A stretch of 64,000 bases of DNA from Tubulanus polymorphus (GCF_964204645.1 NC_134031.1:7354501-7418500), one strand, 5' to 3'. Counted from the stretch's first letter, positions 46,108 to 58,530 are shown. The notes: generated by a model not told the origin, from the sequence alone. Program-made: numbers and translations.

Positions 46108-47405
46108 CTATTTTTTCGGCTGGAAACGACTGTTGTTTGGGTTCAACTGTTGACCGTGATTGTCAAGATCTGTCTTTGTCCCGGTTCCTGGGTATCCTTT
46201 CTCATGGCCGCCATAGACTGAACTATTCGGATTCATCACGTTGGACCTGTTATCGGCGTTTGACTTTTCCTGATCACTTGACAACGATCCTGAAGGGTAA
46301 TATATGATAGCGTGGAATTACAATTTATATACATTATGAAGACTCGCCACACATTCACATTACACAGGATTGACCAGTTTTATTTGACTTGCTTTTTCCC
46401 CTGCCTATTCCCTGACGCGTGTTGTTTTTCCCTGACTTGATCCGTGAAGAATCCAATCAATTCACACGGTCATCAAATTCGTACAACATCGACAAAAAAC
46501 ATTTAGTTTTACGCGCAATCTAGCAATCTCAACAAATTTCCCAAATCTCAACAATTTTTAGGATTTTTACAAAATTCCTTGACTTTTTTAAAAGAAAAAA
46601 TCCCTGACTTTTACCTACTCTCCATTGAGTTGAGATAATAATACCACGTAATGGGGATTCCCAATTTTGCGTATAACAAACGCCACGTATCGGGGATTCC
46701 CAATTTCGCGTATATCAAATGCCACGTATTGGGGATTCCAAATTTCACGTATAACAAACACCACGTATTGGGGATTCCCAATTTCGCGTATATCAAATAC
46801 CATGTATTGGGGATTCCCAATTTCGCGTACAACAAATACTAGATCAGTTAGAAAGATACCATTTCAAAATTCACTTAAATAATACCGAATTTATAAAACG
46901 TTGAGACAGATAGTTCTAGATTAATTAGTTCATTTATGATATGAATGAGGTTTCGCTAAGTAGGCCTAGCTAAATGAGTGATTCAGAAGCGACTATACAT
47001 CTTAAACTAATTATCCTATAAAAGTACCCTCCCTCACTCCAGGAATTCCGTAAAAATATATTATGGGCCTATTCAAGATTTTACGGAAGCCCCTAGGTGA
47101 CATACAAGATGATCTTTTCACAATTTCGGGCTTCCGTAGAGTGGAGAGAAACGAAAGTAGATATAAAAACGATTTTAAACACTTAAATTATGCCACCCAC
47201 AAGAAAAAATTAATCATCGTTTTGAGTTTAGTTACGTTTTTTTAATAATAGGTGTTCTCTAGATTTTGTTTTGGTATCATAATCAAATTCCGACTAGGCC
47301 CCGATCCGTTCATACATTATTTATAGATGAATTGACTAGAAATTCAATTGCGTGTAGGCCTACTCCTATAGTCGACTAACCTTGTTTTCCTCCTTGTTCC
47401 GACAT
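46108..47405 (-). CDS. Small hydrophilic protein (68 residues, two exons)
   Basis: Exon 1 (47381-47405) starts at ATG 47405, encodes MSEQGGKQ plus one base, and is followed by GTTAGT. Exon 2 (46108-46289) follows ACCCTTCAG, completes the glycine codon in phase and ends at TAG. The protein is strongly hydrophilic with no signal peptide or membrane segment. It holds an internal repeat: DNRSNVMNPNSSVYGG (about 31-46) and DNHGQQLNPNNSRFQP (about 51-66), sharing DN-x4-(M/L)NPN. I do not recognise a named family with certainty. The precise phase match, good splice sites and clean repeat argue that it is real. It is probably a disordered cytosolic protein. Confidence 0.68.
46653..46847. repeat. 39-bp tandem repeat (five units) in the small-gene intron
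   Basis: GGGGATTCCCAATTTCGCGT followed by ATA(A/T)CAAA-CACGTATT recurs at 46653, 46692, 46731, 46770 and 46809 with an exact 39-bp period. The overlapping open frames here arise only from the period being 13 codons. Confidence 0.93.
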
Positions 47406-49424
47406 TTTTGTACCCAACTGTAGGATGTCAATTGACGTATTATTCACGTAGACGTATTATTTTCGATCCTGAAACGACCAATTTGATATATATACATATA
47501 CGTATACGTATGAACGTTTCCAAGCCCTTTTATAGGCATCGATGATTTTACTCAAAGATGATTGGATGTAACTGTTATGACGTTTAGTCTTTACGGCGAA
47601 TTCGGAAAAACATTTATGATAATGAGGGGGTCGTCTTATAACGACAGTTTTTTCTACCCAGTTGCACCAAATGCCAAATTGATTCTGACAATTACGGCAG
47701 CATCCTGACGACAATTTCACTTATCTACGTACCCCAAGAAACGTAATCATTTTAACAGAAATTCATTTCATGCGTTAAAAAATCATGTAGAAAAATGATT
47801 AATCTTCATGTTTATCAAAGACAGCCAGTGGGCCTTTCTGGCCATTTCTCCAATGTGAAAGAAATGACTCGTTCTTAATAAGATTGCAGTTCTTCTGGTT
47901 CTGAAAATTATTTTGCGACGGCCCCCTTCACAGCATATTCGCTGTAAGTTGGAATTCCCATTCGCATGGAAAAAGGAAAACCAGTCTTTACGAAGCAACT
48001 GGGAATGCTTCTACTACGAATGTGGAAAAACTCCCGTATTACAAGAATTGTAAACCTTTCCGCGTAACGGGGAAACTCGCATCTCCGTAAAGGGGACATA
48101 ATTGTAAAACATATGGACTCTAAAACGAAACTAATTTTTTTTACTGAGTCCACGCTGTAACGAAGTCATATCTCAGTAAAAATCCAGTTTAAGATTATTT
48201 TTCCATTGTTCCAGAGTCCATTGTTTAAATGACATTTGCTTGAAAAATGGTTTCAACAGTGAAGTGGTGAGATGACAACTCAAGTTAATGAGATCGGTAT
48301 TTCTGCGTATCAACTTTTTCTATTGAAAACAACAAGAAATTTGAAGATCAAAACATTTCAAGTCATTTCAATAATATTGAGAGTAGACAATTTATATATT
48401 TAGGACTTAGACACCGTCATCTAATAAATGAAGAATAAAAATATCTAAAGGGAGCTTACTGTTCGGCGCCACCTATTGAATCATGGAGTAATCATAACGT
48501 CACTATAACTACGATACGGATGGTTCGAGTTCCACTCGTACTCATTAACATCATTTTGGATATAGGCGGGCACATATATTGATATTTTTAGGTTTCGTTT
48601 AACCCGAATACCTTATGGATAAATTTGGTATGTTTCGATAGCTTAGTTACTCCTCTATAGGTTATAGGGTGTTGTCACCTTGACAACTGGTGCAGTTTTC
48701 AGTAAAACCGTCTCCAAGGCAACAACGTCATTCATTTCAAACATCAACATTGTCCTCGTTATATCCAGTTTTCTCGAAAAATGCCTACCCCCATATTTCT
48801 GGGCTTGGGCTTTCTGATGGTATATGAATTATAATGCCACAATAATCAGCGACTGAGATTTTGCTGTGATAATCTCGAAATTGACTCAAAATCTGCTATT
48901 CCCAAGATAGAAATTATTTCATATATCGCTTGCGTGGAATCTTCAGACGGACTCAGATATCAGATGAAAGGGTATCATCTACTCTTTTCATTGCTGGGAA
49001 AGATATTCAAAAAAATTCAACGCAGGCTTAAACTGCAAATAACCCTCTTTAACCTCTGTGAAAATTGGAAATACCGTATAGCTTTAAGAGATACTTAGAT
49101 ATTTTGAAATTAATCAATATTGCGATTTATTTTACTCGCGGTTAAGATATGCGCTCCTTGGTTTCACATCGTCACTGTTCTCAATTGTTGCGTTCAAAAA
49201 TTCCAAGAATTGCCAGCAAATATCTGCATTTCATTTCCTTTAAAATGGTGTATAGATTAATCTCGTCGAGCAAGGGACTGCAGAACTATATGATATTCAA
49301 TCTAAACTTATGTTTTAAAAATGAGCACAAATTATCGCAACAATGGGGACCTCGAGGGACCGCCACAAAATGGTGCCTATAAACTGGAAACTTCTTTATT
49401 GGTGATAACCTTCGAAACAACAAA
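47406..49424. other. Gene-less stretch upstream of the small gene
   Basis: I see no family-level coding signal. The minus-strand open frames at 47457-47720 and 47783-48153 and the plus one at 49149-49382 are unrecognised. The promoter of the small gene should be near its 47405 end. Confidence 0.35.
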
Positions 49425-50461
49425 ATGATTTTTGATATGGGTCATTTATGTGAAAAATTCAGGGAGTTCATGTGTGAATCTGGAAGTCCAGTTGAAGTGG
49501 CATCTAGATATGTGGTTCAGAAACTTAAGAACAGACTGATCAGTCACTATGGTTCTCAAATTGTATTCTATGACCAATACGATAATACAAAATCACAATT
49601 AGTGGCAAGTTCTAGTTTGATTGAAGTCGACTTTGTTAAATTCCTTACAAAGCCAGGTTGACGAAGAGAATTCATACGAGTATGTCATTACTGAACCGAT
49701 GGAAACAGATGAACAAATTTTGATGAAAGCGGCAACAATCTTACGCAAATCTGTTAAGAACATGGACCTATACACGAGTTATAATGATAATCATAAACCA
49801 GACGATTTAGTTCCTGAAAAAATTGAACATTTGTAAATCAACTCGTGTGTCAGGAAAGAAAGAAAATTGTTGCACTTTCAATTGGACAGGATATCATATA
49901 CGCATGTAGTTCTAAAGAACTCATAACGCAATTGCAAAATATGGACTCAGAAATCATGAAGGTACAAAACAGTCATAATTTTGTTCCTCCTACAATCAAA
50001 GCTAATGGTCCGCTCATCCAAATATCTGCCGATAATTTGGACTTTGGTGAAGAAACTCTTAGGGGTAATACGACCCATGTGACTTCTCTAGTTGCATTTC
50101 AACCGTCCAGTGAATCTGAAATACCAGTTACCTCACGTGAACCAAGCCACGCTCTGTCAACCTGCAGGACAGTAAGATTAGACTGGCTTTTAGTTCAACA
50201 TGGTACGGACAGAATAGTCGATTACGCATGCATGTTCTCGAGGTTGTGCCCATCACGTACGTTGGAATAAATGTCAACGGAATTTCTTAAGTTCCGGGAT
50301 GGAGCGGGTTTCATAGCCTCATTTCCCCAAAACCAACGACGTGCCACCTTGATTACTGTCCCATTATTCCAGCTGTTGCATCAGAAATAAACACCATCAA
50401 AACCGTTCTTGAAACCATTGAAAAAATGATGAGTGGTTTGGGGCAGAAGCAGAAGTGGTTT
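49425..50461 (+). pseudogene. Decayed multicopy gene of unknown function, 5' part
   Basis: Plus frames shift several times but give a continuous similarity pattern to a large multicopy protein type I know from invertebrate genomes, usually annotated 'uncharacterized'. The pieces are GSPVEVASRYVVQKLKNRLI, ILMKAATILRKSVKNMDLYT, DDLVPEKIEHL, RKKIVALSIGQDIIYACSSK and ISADNLDFGEETLRGNTTHV. The last contains the block 'aDN.D..EeTl.G..TTH'. Stops and frameshifts lie at 49659, 49834 and 50269. It is cut at about 50461 by an inverted-repeat element. The function of the family is unknown; multicopy behaviour suggests a mobile origin. Confidence 0.6.
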
Positions 50462-52770
50462 CGTCCTCCACGAAAACGCACAAAAACAAATCCGACCGCG
50501 CAAAAACAAATATCACCGCGCAAAAACAAGCTTTTAACGCGCAAAAACAAAATAATCCGTTTTTGCGCGCTAAAAGTTCGCGAATATTTGTTTTTGCGCG
50601 CGCGCAAAAACGAAAGTTTGTTCTTGCGTGGTCGTGAAATTAAAAAATATTACGCCTGCTGCTATGATGATACGCTGTCGCCATCTATTAGATCACACAG
50701 TAACTATGTGATAACTTGATAGATCTGCCTAGTCCCAGCCCCCATTAACATAAGATTTGAATATAAAATGGAACTGGTAGAGCATACTGAAAATTATGGT
50801 GGCTGATTAGTATGGTGGCTGATTAGGGCCAAGTTAAAAAAAAAAAATTCCGTGCAATATACCATGCAAAAAATATATTGCTTCGTTTCTGCGTCCGTTT
50901 CTGCGTTGCGCAAAAACGAAATTTACCGCGCAGAAACGCGCTAAAACGAGCGCAGAAACGAACTTCGTTTCTGCGCCCGTTTTGGCGCGTTTTAGCGCGG
51001 TGATTTCACGTTTTTGCGCCACGCAAAAACGAACTTCGTTTCTGCGTCCGTTTTTGCGCGGCGCAAAAACGAAATTTACCGCGCAGAAACGAACTTCGTT
51101 TCTGCGCTCGTTTTGGCGCGTTTTAGCGCGGTGATTTCTCGTTTTTGCGTGGCGCAAAATTTCGTTTCAAAACTTCGTTTCTGCGTCCGTTTTTGCGCGG
51201 CGCAAAAACGAACTTCGTTTCTTCGTTCATGCGCGGTAATTTTGGTCGGATGGTGGCGCCAGGGTTCATCTCGTGATACTAATTTCGGCCTTAAAACGTT
51301 GTATTATTATACCAAATATTTTCTAAATAATTTAATTTTCAGAGTTACGTTTATTCGCAATAAAACTTCCTTTATCGGTGATTTTCTGATTTTTTACGAA
51401 AGCCAGTAGCACTGCCTTCACTTAAGTAAACAAATTCAAATGAAATATTTGTAATAAATTGACGTTTTGATGGGCTCTAAAATAGGCTACGTTTTAGGAC
51501 GAAACGGACGAAGAAACGAAGTTCGTTTTTGCGTGGCGCAAAAACGAGAAATCGCCGCGCAGAAACGCGACAAAACGGGGGCTAAAACGAAGTTCGTTTC
51601 TGCACTCGTTTTAGCGCGTTTCTGCGCGGTAAATTTCGTTTTTGCGCCACGCAGAAACGGACGCAGAAACGAAGCAATATATTTTTTGCATGGTATATTG
51701 CACGGATTTTTTTTTTTAACTTGGCCCTAATCAGCCACCATAGAAAATAGCTTGTTCAATCTAACCCGACTATTATACCCAACTGCTGAAACATTACAAA
51801 ATATTCAATACGGTTAGTCATGGGACAAATAGAGATCTGAGCGACGTAAAGCAAACAAACAAACAAAATATGTAATTTATGTGATTGATTGAAACAACAT
51901 CAAATTTCATTTATTTTTAATAAATCTGTATCTACAAATCTGGATGCATGGTCTTATATGGGAATTGTTTTTTTTTTAATGTGAAAATATAACATGCACG
52001 GTATTTCTATCTAACACGTTCGTACCAAGTGCTCCAGATTCAAATTCAATTTTCTGCTAGATGTCTCTCAGGAAATGAATCTCTCAGAAATGAAGATAAA
52101 TCTCTATATGTAAGGTAGAAAACTAGCAGAAAATTACGCCGATATTTTTCTTCATATTTTAAAAGGTTGTGACATCGTAAAAACCGTTATGATATGTTAA
52201 TATACATTAATAACTACCACGCGTCATTAATATGGTTGTGTGTGGGCTGATGTGCCTACGTCATCAGTATATAATGGGGCTAAACTGGTTGCCGGTCAAT
52301 CAAATTCAACTATCGGTATTTCCAAGCTCAATGTAACTTCATTGTATTGTGAACAATCGAAGACAATAACAAGCGATATATGCATATTTGTATTCATCAA
52401 GGGGTCGTAAATTTAAGTAAAGTTAGTTTTACTTTTAAATCAATCAATACAACTGCATACGTAGATTAATTATTTCTTTAGTTACTGTTTAATCTAATAG
52501 ATGGCGACAGCGTGACATCATAGAAGTAGCGCGCGTAAATTATTTGAATATATGTTTTTTGCGCTACTTGACGACCGCGCAAAAAAAAATCTTTTGCGCG
52601 CAAGAACAAATATTACCGCGCAAAAACAAACTTTAAGCGTTAAAAGTTTGTTTCTGGCCAGTAATATTTGTAATAATTATACCGCCTAAAAACGGATTAT
52701 TTTGTTTTTGCGCGTTAAAAGTTTGTTTTTGCGCGGTCAGATTTGTTTTTGCGCGTTTTCGTGGAGGACG
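50462..52770. mobile_element. Inverted-repeat element with GCGCAAAAACAAA boxes (outer)
   Basis: The left end CGTCCTCCACGAAAACGC is matched by the complement at 52753-52770. Inside each end, boxes of GCGCAAAAACAAA recur in both orientations over about 180-270 bp, then GATGGCGACAGCGT / ACGCTGTCGCCATCTATTAG close the inverted repeats. It lies within the multicopy pseudogene and itself contains the element at 50795. No clear target duplication. Confidence 0.75.
50795..51742. mobile_element. Inverted-repeat element with GCGCAAAAACGAA boxes (inner)
   Basis: The ends TATGGTGGCTGATTAGGGCC and complement are flanked by GAAAAT on both sides (50789-50794, 51743-51748). At the left the first 16 bp are doubled. 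The arms share CCGTGCAATATACCATGCAA, then many CGTTTCTGCG / CGCAGAAACG boxes. The box design is like that of the surrounding element, so the two may be related families. Confidence 0.75.
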
Positions 52771-52995
52771 AAAAAAAAAACTTTTCATTTCCTATTTCCC
52801 TATTTCTTTGTAACCAACGGGCACAATTTCTCAAGTAAGTTTTTGTATTCATATAAACGTAAGAGATGCATTCTATCGTTTGACGAAGGAGGGTAATATT
52901 TCATAAGTTGAGTTACTTCACGTATAGCATAAGATGGATCTCATAGTTCCCAATTATCACGTGGTCATCATAACGATTTAGTGATTTTCTTTCAG

Positions 52996-54026
52996 ATGGA
53001 TACCAGTGTATCTTTGTGATATGAACAATCTTCCAACACAGGCTCCAGAAGTGCACCAATCTTTCCTGAATGGGTATCATACGGCCAGCCGATCTGGGCA
53101 ACCCTTTAGTGCCATTTCTAGTGACTTGTTATTGGAGCAAACAATTAACAGGGATGCGAAAACAAAAGGAGGAATCGTCGGTATATCCACAAATACAGTT
53201 TCATCTGAAAGGTTAGTGGCTAGCTAAGAGCACATCGGCAAAACTGAATTGAAGCTTTACACTTAGTTTCATTTGATGCAAACCCACCGACGACGTTTTA
53301 TCAAAGATTTTGTTAGATTACATGGAGTTGGGCTTTATTTATTGCACATACATTTATATGAATTAATTTTAGGTGGATAAGGACAGCCCATCTGAGAGCT
53401 ACTCAGGTCAGAAGTTTAAGAGAAATGTGTTGCATCGTGGCAACGAAGAAGTCACACAAAGATAACAAACCAACTCGTCTGAAGCGAGAATGTGAAGATG
53501 TGGAGAAATGACTTGCAGTATTCGCAGAGAATACTGTAAAACTGAAAGAGCCAGTTAAGAGATCAGGATTACCCAAAACAGACAAGGGGAACAAGGTGAT
53601 CGATATTTATGGTTGCTCGTTATAGCACAACAACGACAGGTAATAACATTAACAGCTACTGAAATCCACAAAAAAGATAATTCCATTGAATTGATAAAAG
53701 CATTTTTGACAGCATTTTTTCAGTTAAAGATTTGAAATTGAAACTATTCTCATAATGATGTTTTTCAACTTAAGCAACATTGCTTTTTTGAAAGTCAAGC
53801 CAGCAAATAAAATTTTGCATGTTAAATTTATATTGTAGGTGGACTTGGGTACCATTTTAAGTTATGAGCTGTCACCAGTACCGCTTTCGATTGCTTATCC
53901 GGATGGAATGCTATATAAAACACCCAGGAGTAGATTCAGACAAGCATTAACTGAAGACTGTCAAGACGATCGATAAAGCGAAGAGCCTTCCGTAATCATT
54001 GTCGATGGTATGGCGTTGCTCCATGC
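52996..54026 (+). pseudogene. Decayed multicopy gene, middle part
   Basis: Exon-like piece 52996-53212 follows TTTCTTTCAG and encodes YHTASRSGQPFSAISSDLLL, EQTINRDAKTKGGIVGIS, ending at GTTAGTG. Piece 53374-53640 follows TTTTAG and encodes WIRTAHLRATQVRSLREMCC with an internal TGA. Piece 53839-54026 follows TTGTAG and encodes VDLGTILSYELSPVPLSIAY, TEDCQDD-stop and VDGMALLHA. The retained splice signals show it was an intron-containing gene, not a processed copy. Confidence 0.62.
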
Positions 54027-54955
54027 AATATTATTTGGCAACCAAGAATTGGAACTAGTTGAAGATTATTTGTACCTCGGAGTTAAATTTAACTGGAACG
54101 GTAGTTTTGTTAAGGCAAGAAAATATCTTTACGATAAAGCTATGAGATCTATGTTTTCGATTATTCAAAAGGGTAGGCGCCTGAAACTTCCAATCGACGT
54201 AATGTTTAAATTATTCGATATGTGCGTTGCCCCTGTTGCCTTGTATGGTTGCGAGGTATGGGGATACGAAAATTTGGACTTATTAGAAAATATTCATTGT
54301 CTTTTTTGCAAGATTTTAATGAAGGTAACAAAGTATTCTCATAATTTACCGGTGTTAGCAGAGTTAGGGCGTTATCCTTTGTTCATTGAAGTAAAGCGTA
54401 GAATGATTAATTTTTGGTTTAAAACCGTATCTGGCAAACAATCTAAGCTTAATGCAATACTCTATCGAATTTCCTGTAATCTGTAAATGACAAATATACT
54501 AGTCCTTGGCTTTTCAGTATTAAACAAACTTTTGGTGACTGCGGCCTGTCCTATGTATGGATGCAACAATATATGCAAAGTTCTAGGACGTTCTCAAAAT
54601 ATGTAAGACAAATACTACGTGACCTGTATACACAAGAGACCATTTTCAAAATCAATAATAATCCGTTATATATTAATTTCAGGGAATACAAAAACGATAT
54701 TAAATTTGAGAATTATATTAACCAACTGGATGATAATTTTGTGTTTAGTTTTTTTCAGTTTAGAATAGGATCCCACCTATTACCTGTACATAGATTTTCA
54801 AATCTCCATCTACCTAGAAACGAAAGAATGTGCCCAATCTGCAATGTTTTTGGGGATGAATTACATTTTCTCTATGATTGTAAGATTCTTACCGAACTTC
54901 GCAATACCATTCCGAATTTAGAAACATTTAGAAACTTTGATGCAAGTCACTTGCT
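54027..54955 (+). pseudogene. LINE A, C-terminal RT part, first half
   Basis: It encodes VEDYLYLGVKFNWNGSF, ALYGCEVWGYENLDLLENIH, then after a stop at 54484 the LPVHRFSNLHLPRNERMCPI block with the zinc motif CPICNVFGDELHFLYDC. This is the C-terminal region of a Jockey/CR1-group RT protein. It is 5'-truncated and inserted into the multicopy gene exactly after DGMALLHA. The same family is seen at 61817-62400. Confidence 0.8.
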
Positions 54956-56840
54956 CAAGACACACCACCCTTCCAACATGATCCCAGCTTCATCTTGGAC
55001 ATCCTCTTGCCGAAAATTTATTCTTTTACCGACTAACAGTCTCGAAATACAAAATATTGCCAAAGCTTTCAAACTCAAATATAGTTGTGGTCATGATGAC
55101 ATAAGCCAACGTGCCATCAAACAAGTCATTGATCTGATTTCTGTTCCGTTAGCTCATGTATCTAATCGCAGTATGGTTACGGGTGTTGTTCCTAATGCTT
55201 TAAAAATTGCCAGGGTAAAACCTTTGTACAAATCGGGAGAAGACGATATTTTCAGTAATTATAGGCCTATTTCACTACTCACGTGCTTTAGCAAAATTCT
55301 AGAAAAAATAATATTTACTCGTTTATCTAGTTTTCTAGACAAATATGGAATTCTCAGTGAGTATCAGTTTGGTTTCAGAAAACACTATTCTACGTCCCTA
55401 GCAGTTGCAACTATTTCTGATAAAATTACTGAAAGTATGGATAAAGGTGAGACTACAGTTGGAATATTTCTAGACTTGTCAAAAGCCTTTGATACTATAG
55501 ATCACAAAATATTATTTAACAAATTGGATCACTATGGTATCAGAGGCTTACCTCTTTTGTGGTTACTTGTCGGACAGAAAACAGGCAGTTGTTATTGATA
55601 AACATACTTCTTCTCTTAGTCCAATTAGTCTTGGAGTGCCACAAGGTTCTGTCTTAGGCCCAATTCTATTTCTACCATACATAAATGATTGCGCTAATGC
55701 TTCTCCAATTTTCCAGTATGTGTTGTTTGCTGATGATTCCAATATTTTCAAAAGCCACTCAAATCCGAGCCATCTTGAACTCATTATAAACACAGAATTA
55801 GCTAAACTTGTAGATTGGTTTAAAGCAAACAAATTATCGTTAAATTTTAAAAAAGCGTATTACATTGTTTTTAATAGAAGGCCTTGTAATATTCAAATGA
55901 ACTTGTCTATAGATGGTAAACCCCTATCCAGGGTTCAAGACACAAAATTCTTAGGCGTTCAAATTGATGAAAAACTAAACTGGAAAAAACACATAAGTAT
56001 TATCTCAACGACGGTAGCCAAATATATTGGTATCATCTACAAATTATCAAAACTTTTACCATGTAATGTACTAAGACAACTGTATTACAGCCTTATCTAC
56101 CCTCACCTATTTTGTTGCAATATTGTTTGGGGCAACAACTCCGATTCTGCTCTAGGTAAGTTATTCAAACTAAAAAAAAAGTCATAAGAATCATTACCAA
56201 AAGTTACTACCTAGAACATACAGGCCCGTTATTTAAAGCCACTCAGATCTTAAAACTCCATAATATAAACAATCTTCTTGTTGGGCAGTTTGTGTATTGT
56301 CATTCCCACAACCTTCTACCTCGCACGTTCGCTGATGTTTTTGAGTTAAATGCATCAATTCATAATCATCATACCAGATCGAGGACTAACCTTCGTTTGC
56401 GTCATTACCATACTAATGTTAAAAAGTTTGCGTTGAGAGTAAAGGGTCCAAAACTTTGGAATCAAATTAGTCAGTCAATAAAAACCAGTAAAAGTTTGAA
56501 TATTTTCAAATCAAATATGAAACGCCATTATATATCCACTTATTCATTGATTGCCCCTTTTTGCTGATCCTTCTTAAGCTGCTTTATATTTATTTAGCAT
56601 ACTAGTGTATTTTCTCGTAAATCTCTGTATTTATCGCAGTTAATTTAAAACAGCAGTTTATTAGCCAACTACTACATTTTATATATTTAACATTCCTTTT
56701 CAGGGTTTCAGTTTATACAAGCCTTGCTTTTTCTGAAACCCCAGTTTTATATTACAACATTATGTATTAACAATAACATTGTACACATTGTTGCAATTTA
56801 TTTCTGAAATGAATAAATAAATAAATGAATAAAAATATAT
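54956..56840 (+). pseudogene. LINE B (CR1-like) inserted into LINE A
   Basis: RT frame from about 55060: IARVKPLYKSGEDDIFSNYR, QFGFRKHYSTSLA, FLDLSKAFDTIDHK, then a frameshift near 55560 and GVPQGSVLGPILFLPYINDC, the catalytic VLFADDSNIF and LGVQIDEKLNWKKHI (55534-56187). Another frame break follows, then NIFKSNMKRHYISTYS and a stop at 56567. The 3' UTR ends in an AATAAATAAATAAAT tail near 56810-56840. The 5' end is truncated. The copy is young enough to keep all RT motifs. Confidence 0.88.
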
Positions 56841-57060
56841 TAAAAACTCCCAATTTTCAATTAGCACAATTTATAAAAGATGGTTTAGATGTATATAGAT
56901 CCCTCCTGTAGTCTGTCAATTGTAAATAGTACACTGTATTTGTAAATTTTGTAAATACCCTTGTTATGTTTTAAAAATGTTTTTTCTCTCGATATGATCT
57001 CTTTTTTTCCTCCACGTACCATGGAAATGGTTGGAGAGTAATAAAATTATCTTATCTTAT
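56841..57060 (+). pseudogene. LINE A, 3' end, second half
   Basis: The frame resumes NILKTPNFQLAQFIKDGLDV-YRSLL-stop, the expected C-terminus after the zinc motif. A 3' UTR ending in ATTATCTTATCTTATC follows. Confidence 0.75.
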
Positions 57061-57410
57061 CGGTGAAAGGTATAGATACCTTTGATGATCTCACCTCCAA
57101 GCTTTCCAGAGTGACCATTGAAAAACTGAAAATCGCCGAGTGCATTGACATCGTGATGGACAGCTATAATAGCAATAGCATAAAATCCTATGAGAGATTA
57201 CGTAGATGTACAGCCTCACTTAGTTTGAGTATAGTGACAAATCGAATACGTATTCCAAAACGTTGGGAAGATTTCTTAAGCAATGCCGAAAATAAAACGC
57301 GTTTACTTGAATACCTACACAGAAAATTGTCATCTTTGTTTTCGCGAAACCTACCTGATGGAAAGAAAGTAGTACTTGCGGGTTTCGGTAGTACGCCACC
57401 ATTACGGTAG
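57061..57410 (+). pseudogene. Decayed multicopy gene, 3' part
   Basis: It resumes directly after the LINE with VKGIDTFDDLTSKLSRVTIE, IDIVMDSYNSNSIKSYERLR and PKRWEDFLSNAENKTRLLEY and reads to PDGKKVVLAGFGSTPPLR-stop. Together with 54026 it re-forms the sequence around the insertion with no lost codon, so the LINE entered a single site. Confidence 0.65.
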
Positions 57411-57585
57411 AAACAGTTGATACTGGCGTTTTTGTTTTATTGGTGCATTTCTATAATAGCCTGCATATAAAGCATCTATATTTCCGTGATCGCAACACAG
57501 TCTTCCCGATACATCCATTATATTATATTCATGTTTGTCGTTTTTCTGGCACAACCTTTAGAATGTTTATGGCTTGTGTTTTCCA

Positions 57586-57936
57586 GAAACCGTCTTAGTG
57601 GTTCGTCGTCGTCGTCGTATTGAATATTATCGAGAAAATAAACATTACGTCATTATACTACAAGACGCGTTAACTTATGTTCGTGGATTGCCATCGCCCC
57701 CCCCCCCCCACACCCAATTCGAATCCGAGGATCCAACATTGATCATCCAGTGCTATGACAAATCAGCCAATGAAAATATTAAATCAGCTTCGATACAAAT
57801 TATTTTGCCGCAAGGGAAAAACTTTCATCACTGGTCTCGGTGTTCCCTTTTCGTTCACGAGACAGGCCTGTTAATAGATATGACCATGAATTGCATTGAT
57901 TCATCTCTTCAAAAAATCAAAGACAGCATAAACTAG
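57586..57936 (+). CDS. Unrecognised terminal exon
   Basis: After a good acceptor (TTGTGTTTTCCAG) an open frame of about 116 codons runs to TAG. It starts with a run of arginines (VVRRRRRIEYYRENKHYVII) and contains PTLIIQCYDKSANENIK, PQGKNFHHWSRCSLFVHETG and LLIDMTMNCIDSSLQ. A C10 tract lies at about 57700. It looks like the last exon of a real host gene, because its codons are intact and its neighbours are decayed, but I cannot name it or find its other exons. Confidence 0.45.
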   Translation, partial: ETVLVVRRRRRIEYYRENKHYVIILQDALTYVRGLPSPPPPHTQFESEDPTLIIQCYDKSANENIKSASIQIILPQGKNFHHWSRCSLFVHETGLLIDMTMNCIDSSLQKIKDSIN

Positions 57937-58530
57937 AAGGTGGACTAATCAGTTGTTGATTCAGTTTAAGTAATCCCGAAAATGCCAAATGCTGAAATAC
58001 CTAAATTAAAAAACATGTATTATGTTAGATTTACTTGATTAGGTCGTATTGTTAATCCATTGCGAATCCATCAAACGATTCCATTTTGTCACTGAACTTT
58101 AATATACAGTCTACGTATGTTTGGAGATTTCTTCTTAGAATAAATATTTTCGGAGAGCCAAATCCAACACCAAGTTTCATTCAAGATCTGTCGTTGCTTT
58201 CGTCTGATTTCAGCATGTTTTATCGATAATCGAAGAAAATACATTTAAATAAAACTTGCAAACGTTGCAAGATTTCTCGGCTTTTTCGATAGACTAAACA
58301 TGACGACGGGGTAATTTTCAAAAGTTTCTTGAGTACAGTATTTTAGGTAAATAAATCAAGTGATGAAAATGTACATTAACATTTCCACCTAAAATGCATT
58401 AGGTCTTACAGAAATGATTTCCTAAAAGCTTATTGATTGCTTGTTTGTATACGTAAGTATATATACATCTATTCTGATTTCTTTAGATTTTTAAGGCAAG
58501 TGTCTAGACAGAGTTTGTCATCTAATTGAG
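57937..58530. promoter_or_regulatory. Upstream region of the GPCR gene
   Basis: AT-rich, no coding signal. TATATACATC near 58460 is a possible TATA-like word about 70 bp before the start codon. TTTCTTTAGATTTTTAAG at 58478 could be a splice acceptor for a 5' UTR exon. Confidence 0.3.

Noticed and set aside
46611-46882. Four overlapping open frames with GIPN-type repeats
   Set aside because: A 39-bp tandem repeat in an intron gives open frames on both strands.
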